A stretch of DNA of 32,735 nucleotides from an uncultured Chromatiaceae bacterium (GTDB taxonomy: Bacteria > Pseudomonadota > Gammaproteobacteria > Enterobacterales > Alteromonadaceae): contig CAMLRA010000029.1 in assembly GCA_946482325.1 (NCBI GenBank), forward strand, positions 1 through 32,735, in the 5' to 3' direction. Numbering within the stretch: position 1 is the stretch's first letter; every line of letters begins with the position of its first letter. Below the pieces are notes generated by a model, which saw only the letters and a program-made list of their open reading frames with translations, was not told the origin of the DNA and did no database searches. The position numbers and the translations under genes are program-made. Positions 1 through 9,193 of the stretch are shown one piece after another.

Positions 1-2
1 TC

Positions 3-1652
3 ATAGACCCTGAAGGATTGGTGATTTACAGCGCTGCGCGTGAAGCTGATTTCCAGACCAATCTGATTCACGGGCCTTATGCCGATTCAAACCTTGCTAA
101 AGTGTTTCAGCGCGCTCGTGCGCATTCAGACCAGCTAATGCTGGAAGATTTTCAACCTTATGCGCCTTCCAAAGGCGAGCCGGCCGCCTTTATGGCAAAA
201 AGCCTGTTGCTGGATAATCAGCAGTATGTGGTTGCTGTCCAATTGTCTATCGACAAAATCAACGCCGTCATGCAGGTGCGTGAAGGCATGGGACAAACCG
301 GTGAAAGCTATTTGGTTGGACCGGATTTACGCATGCGCTCGGATTCTTATCTGGACCCGAAAAATCGCACGGTACGGGCGTCCTTTGCCGGGAGCGTGGC
401 TACTCACGGTGTGGATACGGCCGCAAGTAAAGCCGCGTTACAGGGCCAATCAGGCCTGCGTTACATTGATGATTATAATGGCCATCCAGTGGTGTCGGCC
501 TATGCACCGGTTGATGTTTTTGGTCTGCAATGGGCCTTACTGGCCGAAGTGGATGTGGCGGAAATTGCAGCGCCAGCGCAGCGTATGTTGTGGATTGGGC
601 TTGCGGTGATTGCCATCGCTATTGCCGCGGCTGTGTTGGTGGCGCGTCTGGTCACCGGCTTTGTGCTGAATCCGTTGGGTGGTGAGCCCGCCGAGATGGT
701 GCATTTAACCAGCGTCATCGCTAAAGGTGATTTAACCATGTCGCTGCAGGCGAAAACTGCGTCCAGTTTGATGGGCTGGCTTGACCGGATGCAGCAACAG
801 CTGCGGCAAATTGTCAGTCAGCTGGTTGGTGTCGGTCAGGCACTGGAAATGGCTGCAGCGCAAAATTCGGCGGCTATCACTCAAGCAGACGGCAGTCTGC
901 AACTGCAGGCGCGTGAAACCGAGATGCTGGCGACTGCTGTTGAAGAAATGAGTTACGCTGCTGCAGAGATCGGCAACAACACAGTGAAAGCCTCTGATGA
1001 GGTCAATGGATGTCAGCACAGCGCGACTGAGCTGAATGAAACCATTTTGCATGTCAGCCAAAGTCTGGATCAGACGCTCAATGCGTTTAACCAGATGCGC
1101 GGTCAGGTTGGACAGCTTGATCAGGACAGCCAGAAAATTGCATCTGTAGTTGCGGTGATCACGGCTATTGCTGATCAAACCAATTTACTGGCGTTAAATG
1201 CAGCCATTGAAGCGGCTCGGGCCGGCGAACAAGGGCGTGGTTTCGCCGTGGTTGCCGATGAAGTGCGTCAGCTCGCCGGCAAGGTTCAGCTGGCGACGCG
1301 TGACATCGCTCAGGTGATCCAGGGCATTTTACAGATCTCGGCCAGCTTATCGGGTAGCAGTGATAATTGCGCCCAAATTGCCGATGCAGCGAAGTCCGAG
1401 GCGGAGCAAATGCTGGGGCAGGTCAGTCAAATTAATCTGCGGCTGACATCGTTAAAAGGCTTGATGGCGCAAACTGCCACAGCGGCGGAAGAACAGACCA
1501 GCGTCAGTGCGACCTTAGCGCGCAGTGTGTCGAGTCTCAGCGCGGCGGCGGAGGAGAACAGCACCGCCATCAGCGAAGTGGCACATAACACCCAAAGTCT
1601 GCTTGGTCTGGCAAACGAACTGGGCCTGACTGTCGGGCAATTTAAAGTATGA
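3..1652 (+). CDS. Methyl-accepting chemotaxis protein with Cache sensor domain (5' partial)
   Basis: The frame is open to the window edge, and the residues before the first possible TTG (position 18) read as ordinary sensor-domain sequence, so the true start lies upstream. Nucleotides to about 570 encode the end of a periplasmic Cache-type ligand-binding domain ([14 protein letters not shown], then a [24 protein letters not shown] ending). A transmembrane helix follows at about 580-670, then HAMP at about 670-830. The cytoplasmic signalling domain carries the hairpin-tip signature [20 protein letters not shown] near 1170-1230, where CheA and CheW dock. The protein ends in VGQFKV without an NWETF-type pentapeptide, so CheR/CheB would act without C-terminal tethering. 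The stop overlaps the next gene's ATG as ATGA. The ligand cannot be told. Family assignment is secure. Confidence 0.95.
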   Translation: MDPEGLVIYSAAREADFQTNLIHGPYADSNLAKVFQRARAHSDQLMLEDFQPYAPSKGEPAAFMAKSLLLDNQQYVVAVQLSIDKINAVMQVREGMGQTGESYLVGPDLRMRSDSYLDPKNRTVRASFAGSVATHGVDTAASKAALQGQSGLRYIDDYNGHPVVSAYAPVDVFGLQWALLAEVDVAEIAAPAQRMLWIGLAVIAIAIAAAVLVARLVTGFVLNPLGGEPAEMVHLTSVIAKGDLTMSLQAKTASSLMGWLDRMQQQLRQIVSQLVGVGQALEMAAAQNSAAITQADGSLQLQARETEMLATAVEEMSYAAAEIGNNTVKASDEVNGCQHSATELNETILHVSQSLDQTLNAFNQMRGQVGQLDQDSQKIASVVAVITAIADQTNLLALNAAIEAARAGEQGRGFAVVADEVRQLAGKVQLATRDIAQVIQGILQISASLSGSSDNCAQIADAAKSEAEQMLGQVSQINLRLTSLKGLMAQTATAAEEQTSVSATLARSVSSLSAAAEENSTAISEVAHNTQSLLGLANELGLTVGQFKV

Positions 1653-2008
1653 AGATGAACAGTTTCGCTGCCGTGCAGCAGCATTGTCTGGCTCAGGCGG
1701 TCAGTTGCGAAGACTTTCCGTTTGGGCCGGACATCTATGTCTATAAAACCCATGGCAAAGTTTTTGCTATTTTGACGGAAATAGATGGCATCGCGCGGGT
1801 TAATCTCAAAGCAGATCCAACAGAAGCCCTGATGCTACGGCAACTGTTCAGCGCTGTGACGCCTGGTTATCACATGAATAAAAAACACTGGAATACGCTG
1901 CTATTGGATGGCTCGATACCGGATGCTGAAATAAAGCGTCAAATCGAACAGTCCTGGCAGCTGGTGCAGCCAAAGCAAAGACGGGCGCGAGCCGAACAGC
2001 CGGTTTAG
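1649..2008 (+). CDS. MmcQ/YjbR family protein
   Basis: A 119-residue protein matching the YjbR/CyaY-like fold family, with the usual length and landmarks: an N-terminal [20 protein letters not shown] segment, [10 protein letters not shown] in the middle and [20 protein letters not shown] near residues 71-90. The family is often labelled DNA-binding from structural resemblance, but its cellular role is not settled. The ATG overlaps the chemoreceptor stop by four bases, implying translational coupling, although a functional link to chemotaxis is not expected. Its TAG stop overlaps the TAA stop of the convergent VF530-like gene (TTAG at 2005-2008), so there is no room for a terminator between them. 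Confidence 0.88.
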   Translation: MKMNSFAAVQQHCLAQAVSCEDFPFGPDIYVYKTHGKVFAILTEIDGIARVNLKADPTEALMLRQLFSAVTPGYHMNKKHWNTLLLDGSIPDAEIKRQIEQSWQLVQPKQRRARAEQPV

Positions 2009-2241
2009 TCTTTTTGTAAGTAAAGTTGCTGGCGGATAAACAGCTGTTCAACCTCAGTGCGGGCCCATGGTGTTTTGCGTAAAAATTTCAGGCTTGAATT
2101 GATACTGGGGTCTTTGCTGAAACAATTCAGTTTCACCAGCTTTGCCAGACCGCTAAAGCCGCCATTGTGTGCCAGCAACAGTTCGAGAATTTGTTGCAGT
2201 GTAAAACCATGCAATGGATTTTTGGGTTGGGTGGGTTGCAT
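2005..2241 (-). CDS. VF530-family (DUF2132) small protein
   Basis: A 78-residue protein with the conserved core of the VF530 family: NPLHGFTLQQILELLLAHNG at the N-terminus, then LNCFSKDPSINSSLKFLRKT and PWARTEVEQLFI. Family members are small, mostly helical and annotated as DNA-binding mainly from structure; the biological role is unknown. Its ATG overlaps the stop of the upstream secreted-protein gene as TAATG, so the two are very likely co-transcribed and translationally coupled. Its own stop overlaps that of the convergent YjbR gene. Length and motifs are complete, with no sign of decay. Confidence 0.85.
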   Translation of the reverse strand: MQPTQPKNPLHGFTLQQILELLLAHNGGFSGLAKLVKLNCFSKDPSINSSLKFLRKTPWARTEVEQLFIRQQLYLQKD

Positions 2242-4295
2242 TATTGTCCTTTCACCGGCGCTGTGACCGCAGATGGAGTGCTTTCAGCGGGCTGCTGAAC
2301 CGGAATTTGTGGACGCTGTCCGACGGGCGCAAATAACGAGCGCCAGACACCGCCAAGTTTTTCATCTTCACTGCCAATCGCGAGGCTCGAGCCGGGCAAT
2401 AATGGACTTGGCGCGGCCAGACCTTCAATTTTTAAACCGTCGATTTGCCAGTAAATCCGGCTTTCCCGGAGTAATTGCAGCGGCTCTGCTGCCTGCAGGT
2501 CTACTAAGGCAACCTGATAGATAAATGAGCTGAACGGGCCTGCCGGGCCTGCCTCACGCACAGCGCTGGCCCATAACACATTTGATTCCAGATAAAGGTC
2601 GGCAATATCGCGTTGATAGGGTTCGGCATGATCCGGTTGTGGTGCCAGCACAGGCGCACGGGTTGCCGACCACTGAATTTGACCTGCAGCGATATCAAAA
2701 TCGCCGTGTACCAGACTGCCGCGTTTTTGCTCGCCACCGCGTTCCCCTAAAACCAGCAAATAGCGGTTTGCAGCTTTTTGTGCACAGGCAAGCCCTTCAA
2801 ACTGATCGCCTTGTTGTTGCGGGCCATTATCTGCCGTGACAGGCAATGGATAACTGGCGAGTACGCGGGCATAGCTGGTTTGCAAAATCTGAATGTGGAA
2901 CAAACGGCCAAATTCACCTTGCCAGCTGCCAGACTCGGCAATTAAAAATTCGTTGGGTCGGCCTGGTAAGGCACAAACGCTTTCCAAATCATTCGACATC
3001 TGGGCTTCCGGCCAGTTGCTGACAGTCAGTGGCTGGAAGCGCGGTGCTTTGTCGGCATAAATCTGCAAGACACCTAAGCGTTCGCCCGGATTCGCAATTT
3101 TTTTATCCTGCACCGCCAGATAACGGTCGGTATCCATTTGTGCCATACCGCTGATGCCCGGCAAAGCTGGCTGTGGCTGCGTGCGGCTTAAAGTGAACCA
3201 GCGTGGGTCCAGCGGTTGTTGAAACAGCAGCGGCGCCATCTTCAGAAAATGTCTGGCATTAACTTCACACTGCACATTATCGGGGTAATGTTGTTTCCAT
3301 GGGTCATTAACCAGATACAACGTTTGGCCATGAACAGCCACACCTTCCAGCGCGGTTTGCACCACACGCTCATATACCGGGCATAAGCCGGAGTTGTCAG
3401 TACTGACATAAAACTGAAGTGGCTGGACAAAAGGTTTGACTCTATTTGTCAAATCAAACACCCAAAGCTCGTCATCGTTGCGGGCGGCAGCAATCAGATA
3501 GCCCGGATGGCCCGGTACCGGGCTTGGCATGAAATCGAGGTCGTTAATTGGATGGCCGCGATCGTCCAGCTCAGGCAAATTCAGATTGGCATCTATCACT
3601 TTGACGAAGTTGTCGCGGGTCCAGAAATCGGCAGTCAGACGAGTCTTAAAAATGGCTGGCAAGCCGGCCATGTTCTTTTCAAGGCCCAGATACAAGTTCT
3701 GATGGTCGTCAATAGCCAGACCTTCGATACCGTCATTAGGGAGGTTGCCAACATTGGCTTCGAGCGGAAACTGTACCGGGCGCACCGCGGTAATTTCGGC
3801 GCGGGTGAGGGCGGCATCGGTGCTGATCTTCAGTAGTAAAGTCGGGTACGCAGTTGAATTGGTCTGAGCAAATTTACGGGCACACACCGGGCTCAGCTGC
3901 GCCCGGCTGGCGTCTTCGGTCACTGTGATTAAAGTCTGCGCATCCAGCCGGTCCCAGGTCAATGCTTCCAGATCCGGCGAATTGGCCAGATAGTCACCAA
4001 AGCAGCTTTTACGGACGTCATCCGACAAAGTAATGGGAATAGGAGCTGTGACAAAGCGACCGGTGTGTGGATTGATGCGAAAAATCTTCATTCTGAGTTC
4101 TGGCGCGGCGCTTTGATCACCGAGGCTCAGTAGCTCGTCATGGCGCCAGGTGAGGCCAGATGTTTGTGGATCTGTCAGGGTTTCGCCCTGCAAATCAGTC
4201 AACCACTGGCCTGTTAATGCCTGACTGGCCAGCGCCGGTGTAGCGGCAAAGAGAATGAACCCAATACAACTCAGGGATTTACGTAACAAATTCAT
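2241..4295 (-). CDS. Secreted phytase-like (esterase-like) beta-propeller protein
   Basis: A 684-residue protein with a clear Sec signal peptide (MNLLRKSLS, a hydrophobic stretch, then a TPALAS cleavage site near residue 24). The mature part has repeated blade-like segments. The phrase GNLPNDGIEGLAIDDHQNLY with YLGLEKN after it, and a second DQFEGLACAQ segment, resemble the 'esterase-like activity of phytase' family (PF13449). That points to a periplasmic or exported beta-propeller; the substrate is not evident. Charged ligand residues typical of metal-dependent phytases are not obvious to me, so I would not call it a phytase. A GAGAG ribosome site precedes the ATG. It leads a two-gene unit with the VF530-like gene. 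Confidence 0.6.
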   Translation of the reverse strand: MNLLRKSLSCIGFILFAATPALASQALTGQWLTDLQGETLTDPQTSGLTWRHDELLSLGDQSAAPELRMKIFRINPHTGRFVTAPIPITLSDDVRKSCFGDYLANSPDLEALTWDRLDAQTLITVTEDASRAQLSPVCARKFAQTNSTAYPTLLLKISTDAALTRAEITAVRPVQFPLEANVGNLPNDGIEGLAIDDHQNLYLGLEKNMAGLPAIFKTRLTADFWTRDNFVKVIDANLNLPELDDRGHPINDLDFMPSPVPGHPGYLIAAARNDDELWVFDLTNRVKPFVQPLQFYVSTDNSGLCPVYERVVQTALEGVAVHGQTLYLVNDPWKQHYPDNVQCEVNARHFLKMAPLLFQQPLDPRWFTLSRTQPQPALPGISGMAQMDTDRYLAVQDKKIANPGERLGVLQIYADKAPRFQPLTVSNWPEAQMSNDLESVCALPGRPNEFLIAESGSWQGEFGRLFHIQILQTSYARVLASYPLPVTADNGPQQQGDQFEGLACAQKAANRYLLVLGERGGEQKRGSLVHGDFDIAAGQIQWSATRAPVLAPQPDHAEPYQRDIADLYLESNVLWASAVREAGPAGPFSSFIYQVALVDLQAAEPLQLLRESRIYWQIDGLKIEGLAAPSPLLPGSSLAIGSEDEKLGGVWRSLFAPVGQRPQIPVQQPAESTPSAVTAPVKGQ

Positions 4296-4452
4296 GGTGC
4301 TCTCAACAGTGCGGCGGTATGAAAAACCGCAGACGGCTCTGACAACAAAGCGGCTAATCTAGCAGAAAATCGGCTGGCGGCATACAGCAGGGGGTGAAGA
4401 TCCTGACGGCTGCGACGAAAGTTACAGGAATTGACAAATCAGCAGATAAAAC

Positions 4453-4476
4453 AAACCCCGGCACCAGGCCGGGGTT
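4453..4476 (-). terminator. Intrinsic terminator of asnB
   Basis: On the minus strand, just past the asnB stop, AACCCCGGC pairs with GCCGGGGTT around a five-base loop and is followed by a T-rich tail (TGTTTTAT). The GC-rich stem and downstream Ts fit a Rho-independent terminator that separates asnB from the secreted-protein gene downstream. Confidence 0.85.
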
Positions 4477-4506
4477 CGCTACACCAACTGTCATTGCAGA
4501 GCGCTA

Positions 4507-6171
4507 TCAATAGCCTTGTTCGTGCACGTCTCTGACCGCACGGCCTGACGGGTCGGTTAGCTGTGCCATTTTGGCATCCCAGGCTAACGCTTCCGGTGTG
4601 GAGCAGGCCACAGATTTACCGCCCGGTACACAGGCAATCGCAGCCGGATGCGGGAAGTGTTCTTCAAAGATGGTGCGATACAAATAACCTTCTTTAGTAT
4701 CTGGTGTATTGACCGGGAAGCGGAAGCTGGCGGTTGCCATCTGTTGGTCTGACACTTCTTTTTCGGCGAAGGCTTTTAAGCTGTCAATCCAGCTGTAACC
4801 AACACCATCCGAGAACTGCTCTTTTTGCCGCCACAGGATTTCTTTCGGTAACAGACCGTCGAAGGCTTCACGTAAAATATGTTTTTCCATTTTGCCGCCA
4901 CCGCACATTTTGGCTTGCGGGTTCAGGCGCATCGCCACGTCCATAAAGTGTTTGTCCAGGAAAGGCACGCGCGCTTCAATGCCCCAGGCCGACATCGCTT
5001 TGTTGGCACGGTTGCAATCAAACATGTGCAATCTGTCCAGTTTACGCAGCGTTTCTTCATGAAATTCTTTCGCGTTCGGTGCTTTGTGGAAATACAGATA
5101 ACCGCCGAAAATTTCGTCTGAGCCTTCGCCCGACAACACCATCTTGATGCCCATCGCTTTGATTTTACGGGCCATCAGATACATAGGTGTCGAAGCGCGG
5201 ATGGTGGTGACATCATAAGTCTCGAGGAAATACACCACATCACGCAGCGCGTCGATACCTTCCTGCACGGTAAAATGTACTTCATGATGCACAGTACCGA
5301 TGGCATCCGCGACAGTGCGGGCCGCTTTTAAATCTGGTGAACCTTGTAAACCCACCGCAAAAGAGTGCAACCGTGGCCACCAGGCTTCAGAAGCGCCGTC
5401 ATCTTCCACCCGGTTACGGGCGAATTGCTGGGTAATGGCTGAAATCAAACTGGAATCCAGACCACCGGATAACAACACGCCGTATGGCACGTCCGACATC
5501 AGGTGGCTTTTCACTGACTGTTCGAGCGCAGCTTTTAATTCGCCTAAATCAGCCGGATTGTCTTTAACGGCGTCGTAACTCATCCAGCTGCGCTGATAAT
5601 ATTTCGCCAGCTTGCCGACTTTCGAGTCGAAATAATGTCCCGGCGGGAATTCCTGCATTTGTTTACAGACCGGTACCAGCGCTTTTAATTCCGAGGCGAC
5701 ATACAGCTGACCGTGTTCGTCATAGCCGTAATACAACGGGATGATACCAATATGGTCGCGGGCAATCAGATAACGCTGCTGTTCAGCGTCATACAGAATG
5801 AATGCAAACATGCCTTGCAGCTGGTCGACAAATTCTGCGCCGTGCTCAAGGTACAACGGCAAAATCACTTCACAGTCTGATTTAGTTTGGAACTGATAGT
5901 CGACGGTTAAATTTTTCTCTAAATTCTTATGATTATAAATCTCACCATTCACTGCCAGAATGTGATTTCGATTCGGGTTAATCAGCGGCTGAGCACCGTT
6001 CTCAGTATCTACAATTGCCAGACGTTCATGGACGAGGATGGCATTATTATCATTCCAGACCCCAGACCAGTCAGGACCGCGGTGGCGTAATAACTTAGAT
6101 AACTGTAGCGCCTGCTGACGCAACGCTTTAACATCAGTTTTGATGTCAAGCACCCCAAATATCGAACACAT
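4507..6171 (-). CDS. asnB: Asparagine synthase B (glutamine-hydrolysing)
   Basis: Makes asparagine from aspartate, glutamine and ATP in the cytosol. At 554 residues it matches the length of E. coli AsnB. The N-terminal class II glutaminase domain starts MCSIFGVLD, so Cys2 becomes the N-terminal nucleophile after Met removal; RHRGPDWSG near residue 30 and the LAVNGEIYNH motif follow. The C-terminal synthetase domain has the pyrophosphate loop LSGGLDSS at about 235-241 and GEGSDEIFGGY further on. A GGAG ribosome site lies 8 bp before the ATG. It is a single-gene unit ending in a strong terminator, with a perfect inverted repeat upstream that may be an operator. Nothing is missing or broken. Confidence 0.97.
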   Translation of the reverse strand: MCSIFGVLDIKTDVKALRQQALQLSKLLRHRGPDWSGVWNDNNAILVHERLAIVDTENGAQPLINPNRNHILAVNGEIYNHKNLEKNLTVDYQFQTKSDCEVILPLYLEHGAEFVDQLQGMFAFILYDAEQQRYLIARDHIGIIPLYYGYDEHGQLYVASELKALVPVCKQMQEFPPGHYFDSKVGKLAKYYQRSWMSYDAVKDNPADLGELKAALEQSVKSHLMSDVPYGVLLSGGLDSSLISAITQQFARNRVEDDGASEAWWPRLHSFAVGLQGSPDLKAARTVADAIGTVHHEVHFTVQEGIDALRDVVYFLETYDVTTIRASTPMYLMARKIKAMGIKMVLSGEGSDEIFGGYLYFHKAPNAKEFHEETLRKLDRLHMFDCNRANKAMSAWGIEARVPFLDKHFMDVAMRLNPQAKMCGGGKMEKHILREAFDGLLPKEILWRQKEQFSDGVGYSWIDSLKAFAEKEVSDQQMATASFRFPVNTPDTKEGYLYRTIFEEHFPHPAAIACVPGGKSVACSTPEALAWDAKMAQLTDPSGRAVRDVHEQGY

Positions 6172-6224
6172 GGTAAAAACTCCGTATTGGTTAATCCGAA
6201 AAAAATCATTTCATTTGGCAGTAT

Positions 6225-6240
6225 GTACGTTTAGACGTAC
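6225..6240 (-). promoter_or_regulatory. Inverted repeat upstream of asnB, possible operator
   Basis: GTACGT and ACGTAC form a perfect 6-bp inverted repeat around the spacer TTAG, 54-69 bp before the asnB start codon. The position suits a transcription-factor site in the asnB promoter. The regulator is unknown to me and no convincing -35/-10 pair could be assigned. Confidence 0.4.
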
Positions 6241-6339
6241 TTGCTTGACTGTGCCACTCTGGGCAGAAATTGCAAGCGCTTTTTGGCCAAATTTGCAAAG
6301 TAACCGGTGCCGGAGCCTTTCAGTGGTGCGGTCAAACCG

Positions 6340-7176
6340 ATGATAACTGTCAAAAATCAACGTTTTGTGCCGCCAGAGCACTGGGATGCGCAAATTCTGC
6401 GCAATCATCCTGCTTATCATCTGCTTTGCGCCTTGCTGCCGTTAGCACAGCAAAGCAACTTTCCGTCAGTCGAAACGCTGACGGCTTGGAGTCAGGCGCT
6501 GCAGCCTGCGCATCCGGTCCGGTTTGTCGATGCGGCGGTGCTTGAGACAGATCCACGTTATTACGAAGTTTATATTGCTGAGACTGCGGCGGTGCCGACG
6601 CGCAGTCAGAACTGGCATGACTTCTTTGGCGCGCTGATCTGGATGTTATTTCCGCAAAGCAAAGCGGCGCTCAATCGCCGTCATCTCGCTGAAATTGCGC
6701 AACATGGCAGTAAAAACCGTTCGCCGCTGCGCCATCAGCTGACGTTGTTCGATGAATGCGGTTTGTTGTTGTTGCATCGCGCTGAGTTAGCGCGGCTGCC
6801 GGCACAGCTTCGGCAGCATCAGTGGCCTGAAGTCTTTTTAACGCATCGTCAGCAATGGGGGCAGGGGCTGTGGCCCTGGGTGTTTGGTCATGCCAATTTT
6901 GAGATGTTAACCCGACCTTTTATCGGCCTGACGGCAAAACTGTGGCCAATGCAGGTGCCGGCTGATTTTGAAAATTGGCCATTGCATCAACAAGTTGATT
7001 TCGTTGATACTGAGTTAAGTAAACAAATTGCAGTTTTCTCGTTAACTGATTTTCGGCACCAGATGAGCCCGTTACCTCTTTTGGGTATTCCCGGCTGGTC
7101 CCATCAGGCGCAAACGGAACAGTTTTATCAGGACCAGAATTACTTCCGGCCAAAACGAGTGATGCCGCATCCCTGA
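6340..7176 (+). CDS. DUF3025 family protein
   Basis: A conserved proteobacterial protein of unknown function. The DUF3025 landmarks are present: SQNWHDFFGALIWMLFPQSK, which leads into ALNRRH, then NRSPLRHQLTLFDECGLLLL, and later GHANFEMLTRPFIGLTAK and PLPLLGIPGW. No signal peptide or membrane helix is seen, so it is probably cytosolic. The ATG at 6340 gives 278 residues; a GTG at 6307 would add 11. Neither has a strong ribosome site, and I prefer ATG because the added residues show no family features. It sits 29 bp before natA with no terminator between them, so read-through into natA is likely. Confidence 0.82.
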   Translation: MITVKNQRFVPPEHWDAQILRNHPAYHLLCALLPLAQQSNFPSVETLTAWSQALQPAHPVRFVDAAVLETDPRYYEVYIAETAAVPTRSQNWHDFFGALIWMLFPQSKAALNRRHLAEIAQHGSKNRSPLRHQLTLFDECGLLLLHRAELARLPAQLRQHQWPEVFLTHRQQWGQGLWPWVFGHANFEMLTRPFIGLTAKLWPMQVPADFENWPLHQQVDFVDTELSKQIAVFSLTDFRHQMSPLPLLGIPGWSHQAQTEQFYQDQNYFRPKRVMPHP

Positions 7177-7205
7177 TATCATGCAAGCCCAAGGAAGTTC
7201 AACCG

Positions 7206-8009
7206 ATGATTGAGATCCGTCAGCTGGCAAAAGCTTTTGCGCTCGAAAAAGGCCAAAAGCTCAGCGAAGCCGAATTACAGGATGTCCGATATACCGGACG
7301 CAGTTTTTGTTCCGTCCGTGATGTCAGCTTCAGCTGCGCTCAAGGCGAGGTGTTGGGGTTGTTGGGCCCTAATGGTGCCGGTAAAACCACGACACTGCGG
7401 ATGTTGTCCACTGCATTAAAACCCGATGCCGGATCTATTTTGCTTGGCAATGAAGATGTGCTGCAGGACCCGGTACTGGCCCGGCGCAAAATCGGCTTTT
7501 TATCCAGTAGCACAGGCTTGTACGGTCGCCTGACCGCCTTTGAGAATGTGGCTTATTTCGCCCGTTTACATGGCATGAATGAAGTGGCGTTGCGCCAGCG
7601 TATCGATGAGCTCTTTACGCTGCTGGACATGCATAGTTTTGCTAGTCGGCGTGCCGAACTGATGTCATCCGGCATGAAACAAAAAACTGCCATCGCCCGT
7701 GCTGTGGTGCATTCCCCGGCGCTGGTGGTGCTGGACGAACCTACCACCGGGCTTGATATCATGACCACACAAACAGTTCTGGATTTTATTCGTGGCCTGA
7801 AAGCGGCCGGCACGCCGGTCATTTTTTCCACCCACCACCTTGATGAGGTCAGCAGTCTGTGTGACCGCGTCGTGGTGATTAATCAGGGTATCAGCGCCTT
7901 TGATGGCAGCCTGAGTGCATTTTCAAGTCTCAGCAGCAACGGCGATTTACGCGAAGCATTTATGGCAGTGATTAAAGGGGAGGCAGAGTCATGTGGCAAG
8001 TCTATGTAA
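7206..8009 (+). CDS. natA: ABC transporter ATP-binding protein, NatA type
   Basis: The cytoplasmic ATPase subunit of an ABC-2-type exporter. Walker A is GPNGAGKT (residues 54-61), Walker B runs into LVVLDEPTTGLD (D177, E178) and the switch histidine lies in STHHLDE. The signature motif is degenerate: SSGMKQ at 154-159 in place of LSGGQ, as in some NatA-like proteins. An insert of about 20 residues follows the first strand (KGQKLSEAELQDVRYTGR), typical of this sub-clade. A ribosome site AAGGAAG precedes the ATG. The 3' end overlaps natB by 19 bp, so the two are co-translated. NatA in Bacillus works in Na+ extrusion, but the substrate here is not shown by sequence. Confidence 0.88.
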   Translation: MIEIRQLAKAFALEKGQKLSEAELQDVRYTGRSFCSVRDVSFSCAQGEVLGLLGPNGAGKTTTLRMLSTALKPDAGSILLGNEDVLQDPVLARRKIGFLSSSTGLYGRLTAFENVAYFARLHGMNEVALRQRIDELFTLLDMHSFASRRAELMSSGMKQKTAIARAVVHSPALVVLDEPTTGLDIMTTQTVLDFIRGLKAAGTPVIFSTHHLDEVSSLCDRVVVINQGISAFDGSLSAFSSLSSNGDLREAFMAVIKGEAESCGKSM

Positions 8010-9193
8010 AAGAGCTGCTGGAACTGAGCCGCGACCGGAAAACGCTGATGTTTGTGATTTTGTTGCCGATCCTCATTTTCCCGGTCATTTTTGGCCTGAT
8101 TGGCTTGGTCGCCGCCAATGTGACCGCCAGTAAACAAGCCGAAGAGCACCGTTATGTCATTATCCACGCAGAGCGGGCACCGGCTTTTGCTGAGAAATTG
8201 TTTTACCACAAGAATTTTAAGCAGGTCAGTACAGAACTGACTGAACCTGAGGCACTGCGTCAGGCGGTGCGGGACGGTAAGTTTGATCTCGCAGTCGTGA
8301 TCCCGGCTGCTTTTGACGCGAGTTCGCCGACGCTGGCGCAAAGTCAGTGGACGGTGATTTATAACACGGCGCCTGTACTGGATTTAGTAGGCAATTATCT
8401 GAAAGATCTGGTGAAAGACTACAGCCGGCAGTTACAGCTGGCGCGACTCGAAGCTGTGGGTATCACCGGTGAACAGGTGGATGCGGTGCTGGAACCGGTC
8501 AAAATCAATAAAATCTCCAGTGCGGAAAATCGCGAGGATCTCGGCGAAAAACTTGGCGGCTGGATAGCCTACTTGCTGGTGCCGCTGTGTTTTATGGGGT
8601 GTTCTTACCCGGCCATTGATATCGGTGCGGGCGAAAAAGAACGTGGTACTTTAGAGACCTTGTTAATTTGTCCGATCAGCCGGACCAATCTGGTGTTGGG
8701 TAAATTTATGACAGTGCTGAGTACCGGCCTTGCCACAGCGCTCATCACTGTGTTGAGTTTTGGCGGCTGGGGTTATCTGATTGGCTCGCTGGCCGGCGTT
8801 GATGTGATAGCTAAAGCCATGTCTGCTTTGGGTTTAACCGACTTGCTGCTGATTTTGGCGATGCTGATTCCGCTGACGATGATTTTTGCCAGCGTGTTAT
8901 TGTCACTGTCTATTTACGCCCGCAGTTTTAAAGAAGCGCAGAATTATGTCGGCCCCATGAGTATTTTGGTGTTTGTACCACTGGCGCTGGCATTGTTGCC
9001 TGGCGTCGAGCTGACCTGGAAAACCGCACTGATCCCGATGACCAATATCTCGCTTTGTATTAAAGAGTTGGTAAAAGGCACCATCGATATGGGCATTTTG
9101 AGTCTGGTGATTGTGTCGACTGTGGTACTGGCAGCTGTGTTGATTGCCGTTTGTGTACACTGGTTCCAGCGCGAGAAGGTATTGTTCCGGTGA
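7991..9193 (+). CDS. natB: ABC-2 type permease, NatB type
   Basis: The 400-residue membrane partner of NatA. One hydrophobic helix near residues 18-43 (LMFVILLPILIFPVIFGLIG) is followed by an extracytoplasmic domain of about 140 residues. Five or so helices then occupy residues 190-400, with the GEKERGTLETLL motif (about 216-227) characteristic of NatB/ABC-2 permeases. Its start lies inside natA behind a GGGGAGG ribosome site, and its TGA overlaps the GTG start of the Nudix gene. This arrangement suggests one exporter complex of two NatA and two NatB chains. The substrate is unknown. Confidence 0.87.
   Translation: MWQVYVKELLELSRDRKTLMFVILLPILIFPVIFGLIGLVAANVTASKQAEEHRYVIIHAERAPAFAEKLFYHKNFKQVSTELTEPEALRQAVRDGKFDLAVVIPAAFDASSPTLAQSQWTVIYNTAPVLDLVGNYLKDLVKDYSRQLQLARLEAVGITGEQVDAVLEPVKINKISSAENREDLGEKLGGWIAYLLVPLCFMGCSYPAIDIGAGEKERGTLETLLICPISRTNLVLGKFMTVLSTGLATALITVLSFGGWGYLIGSLAGVDVIAKAMSALGLTDLLLILAMLIPLTMIFASVLLSLSIYARSFKEAQNYVGPMSILVFVPLALALLPGVELTWKTALIPMTNISLCIKELVKGTIDMGILSLVIVSTVVLAAVLIAVCVHWFQREKVLFR

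Noticed and set aside
18..1652. TTG at 18 as the start of the chemoreceptor
   Set aside because: The same frame is open from position 3 and encodes sensor-domain-like residues before the TTG, so the gene begins outside the window.
4314..4330. GCGGT/ACCGC hairpin in the leader of the phytase-like gene
   Set aside because: A five-base stem with a seven-base loop is common by chance.
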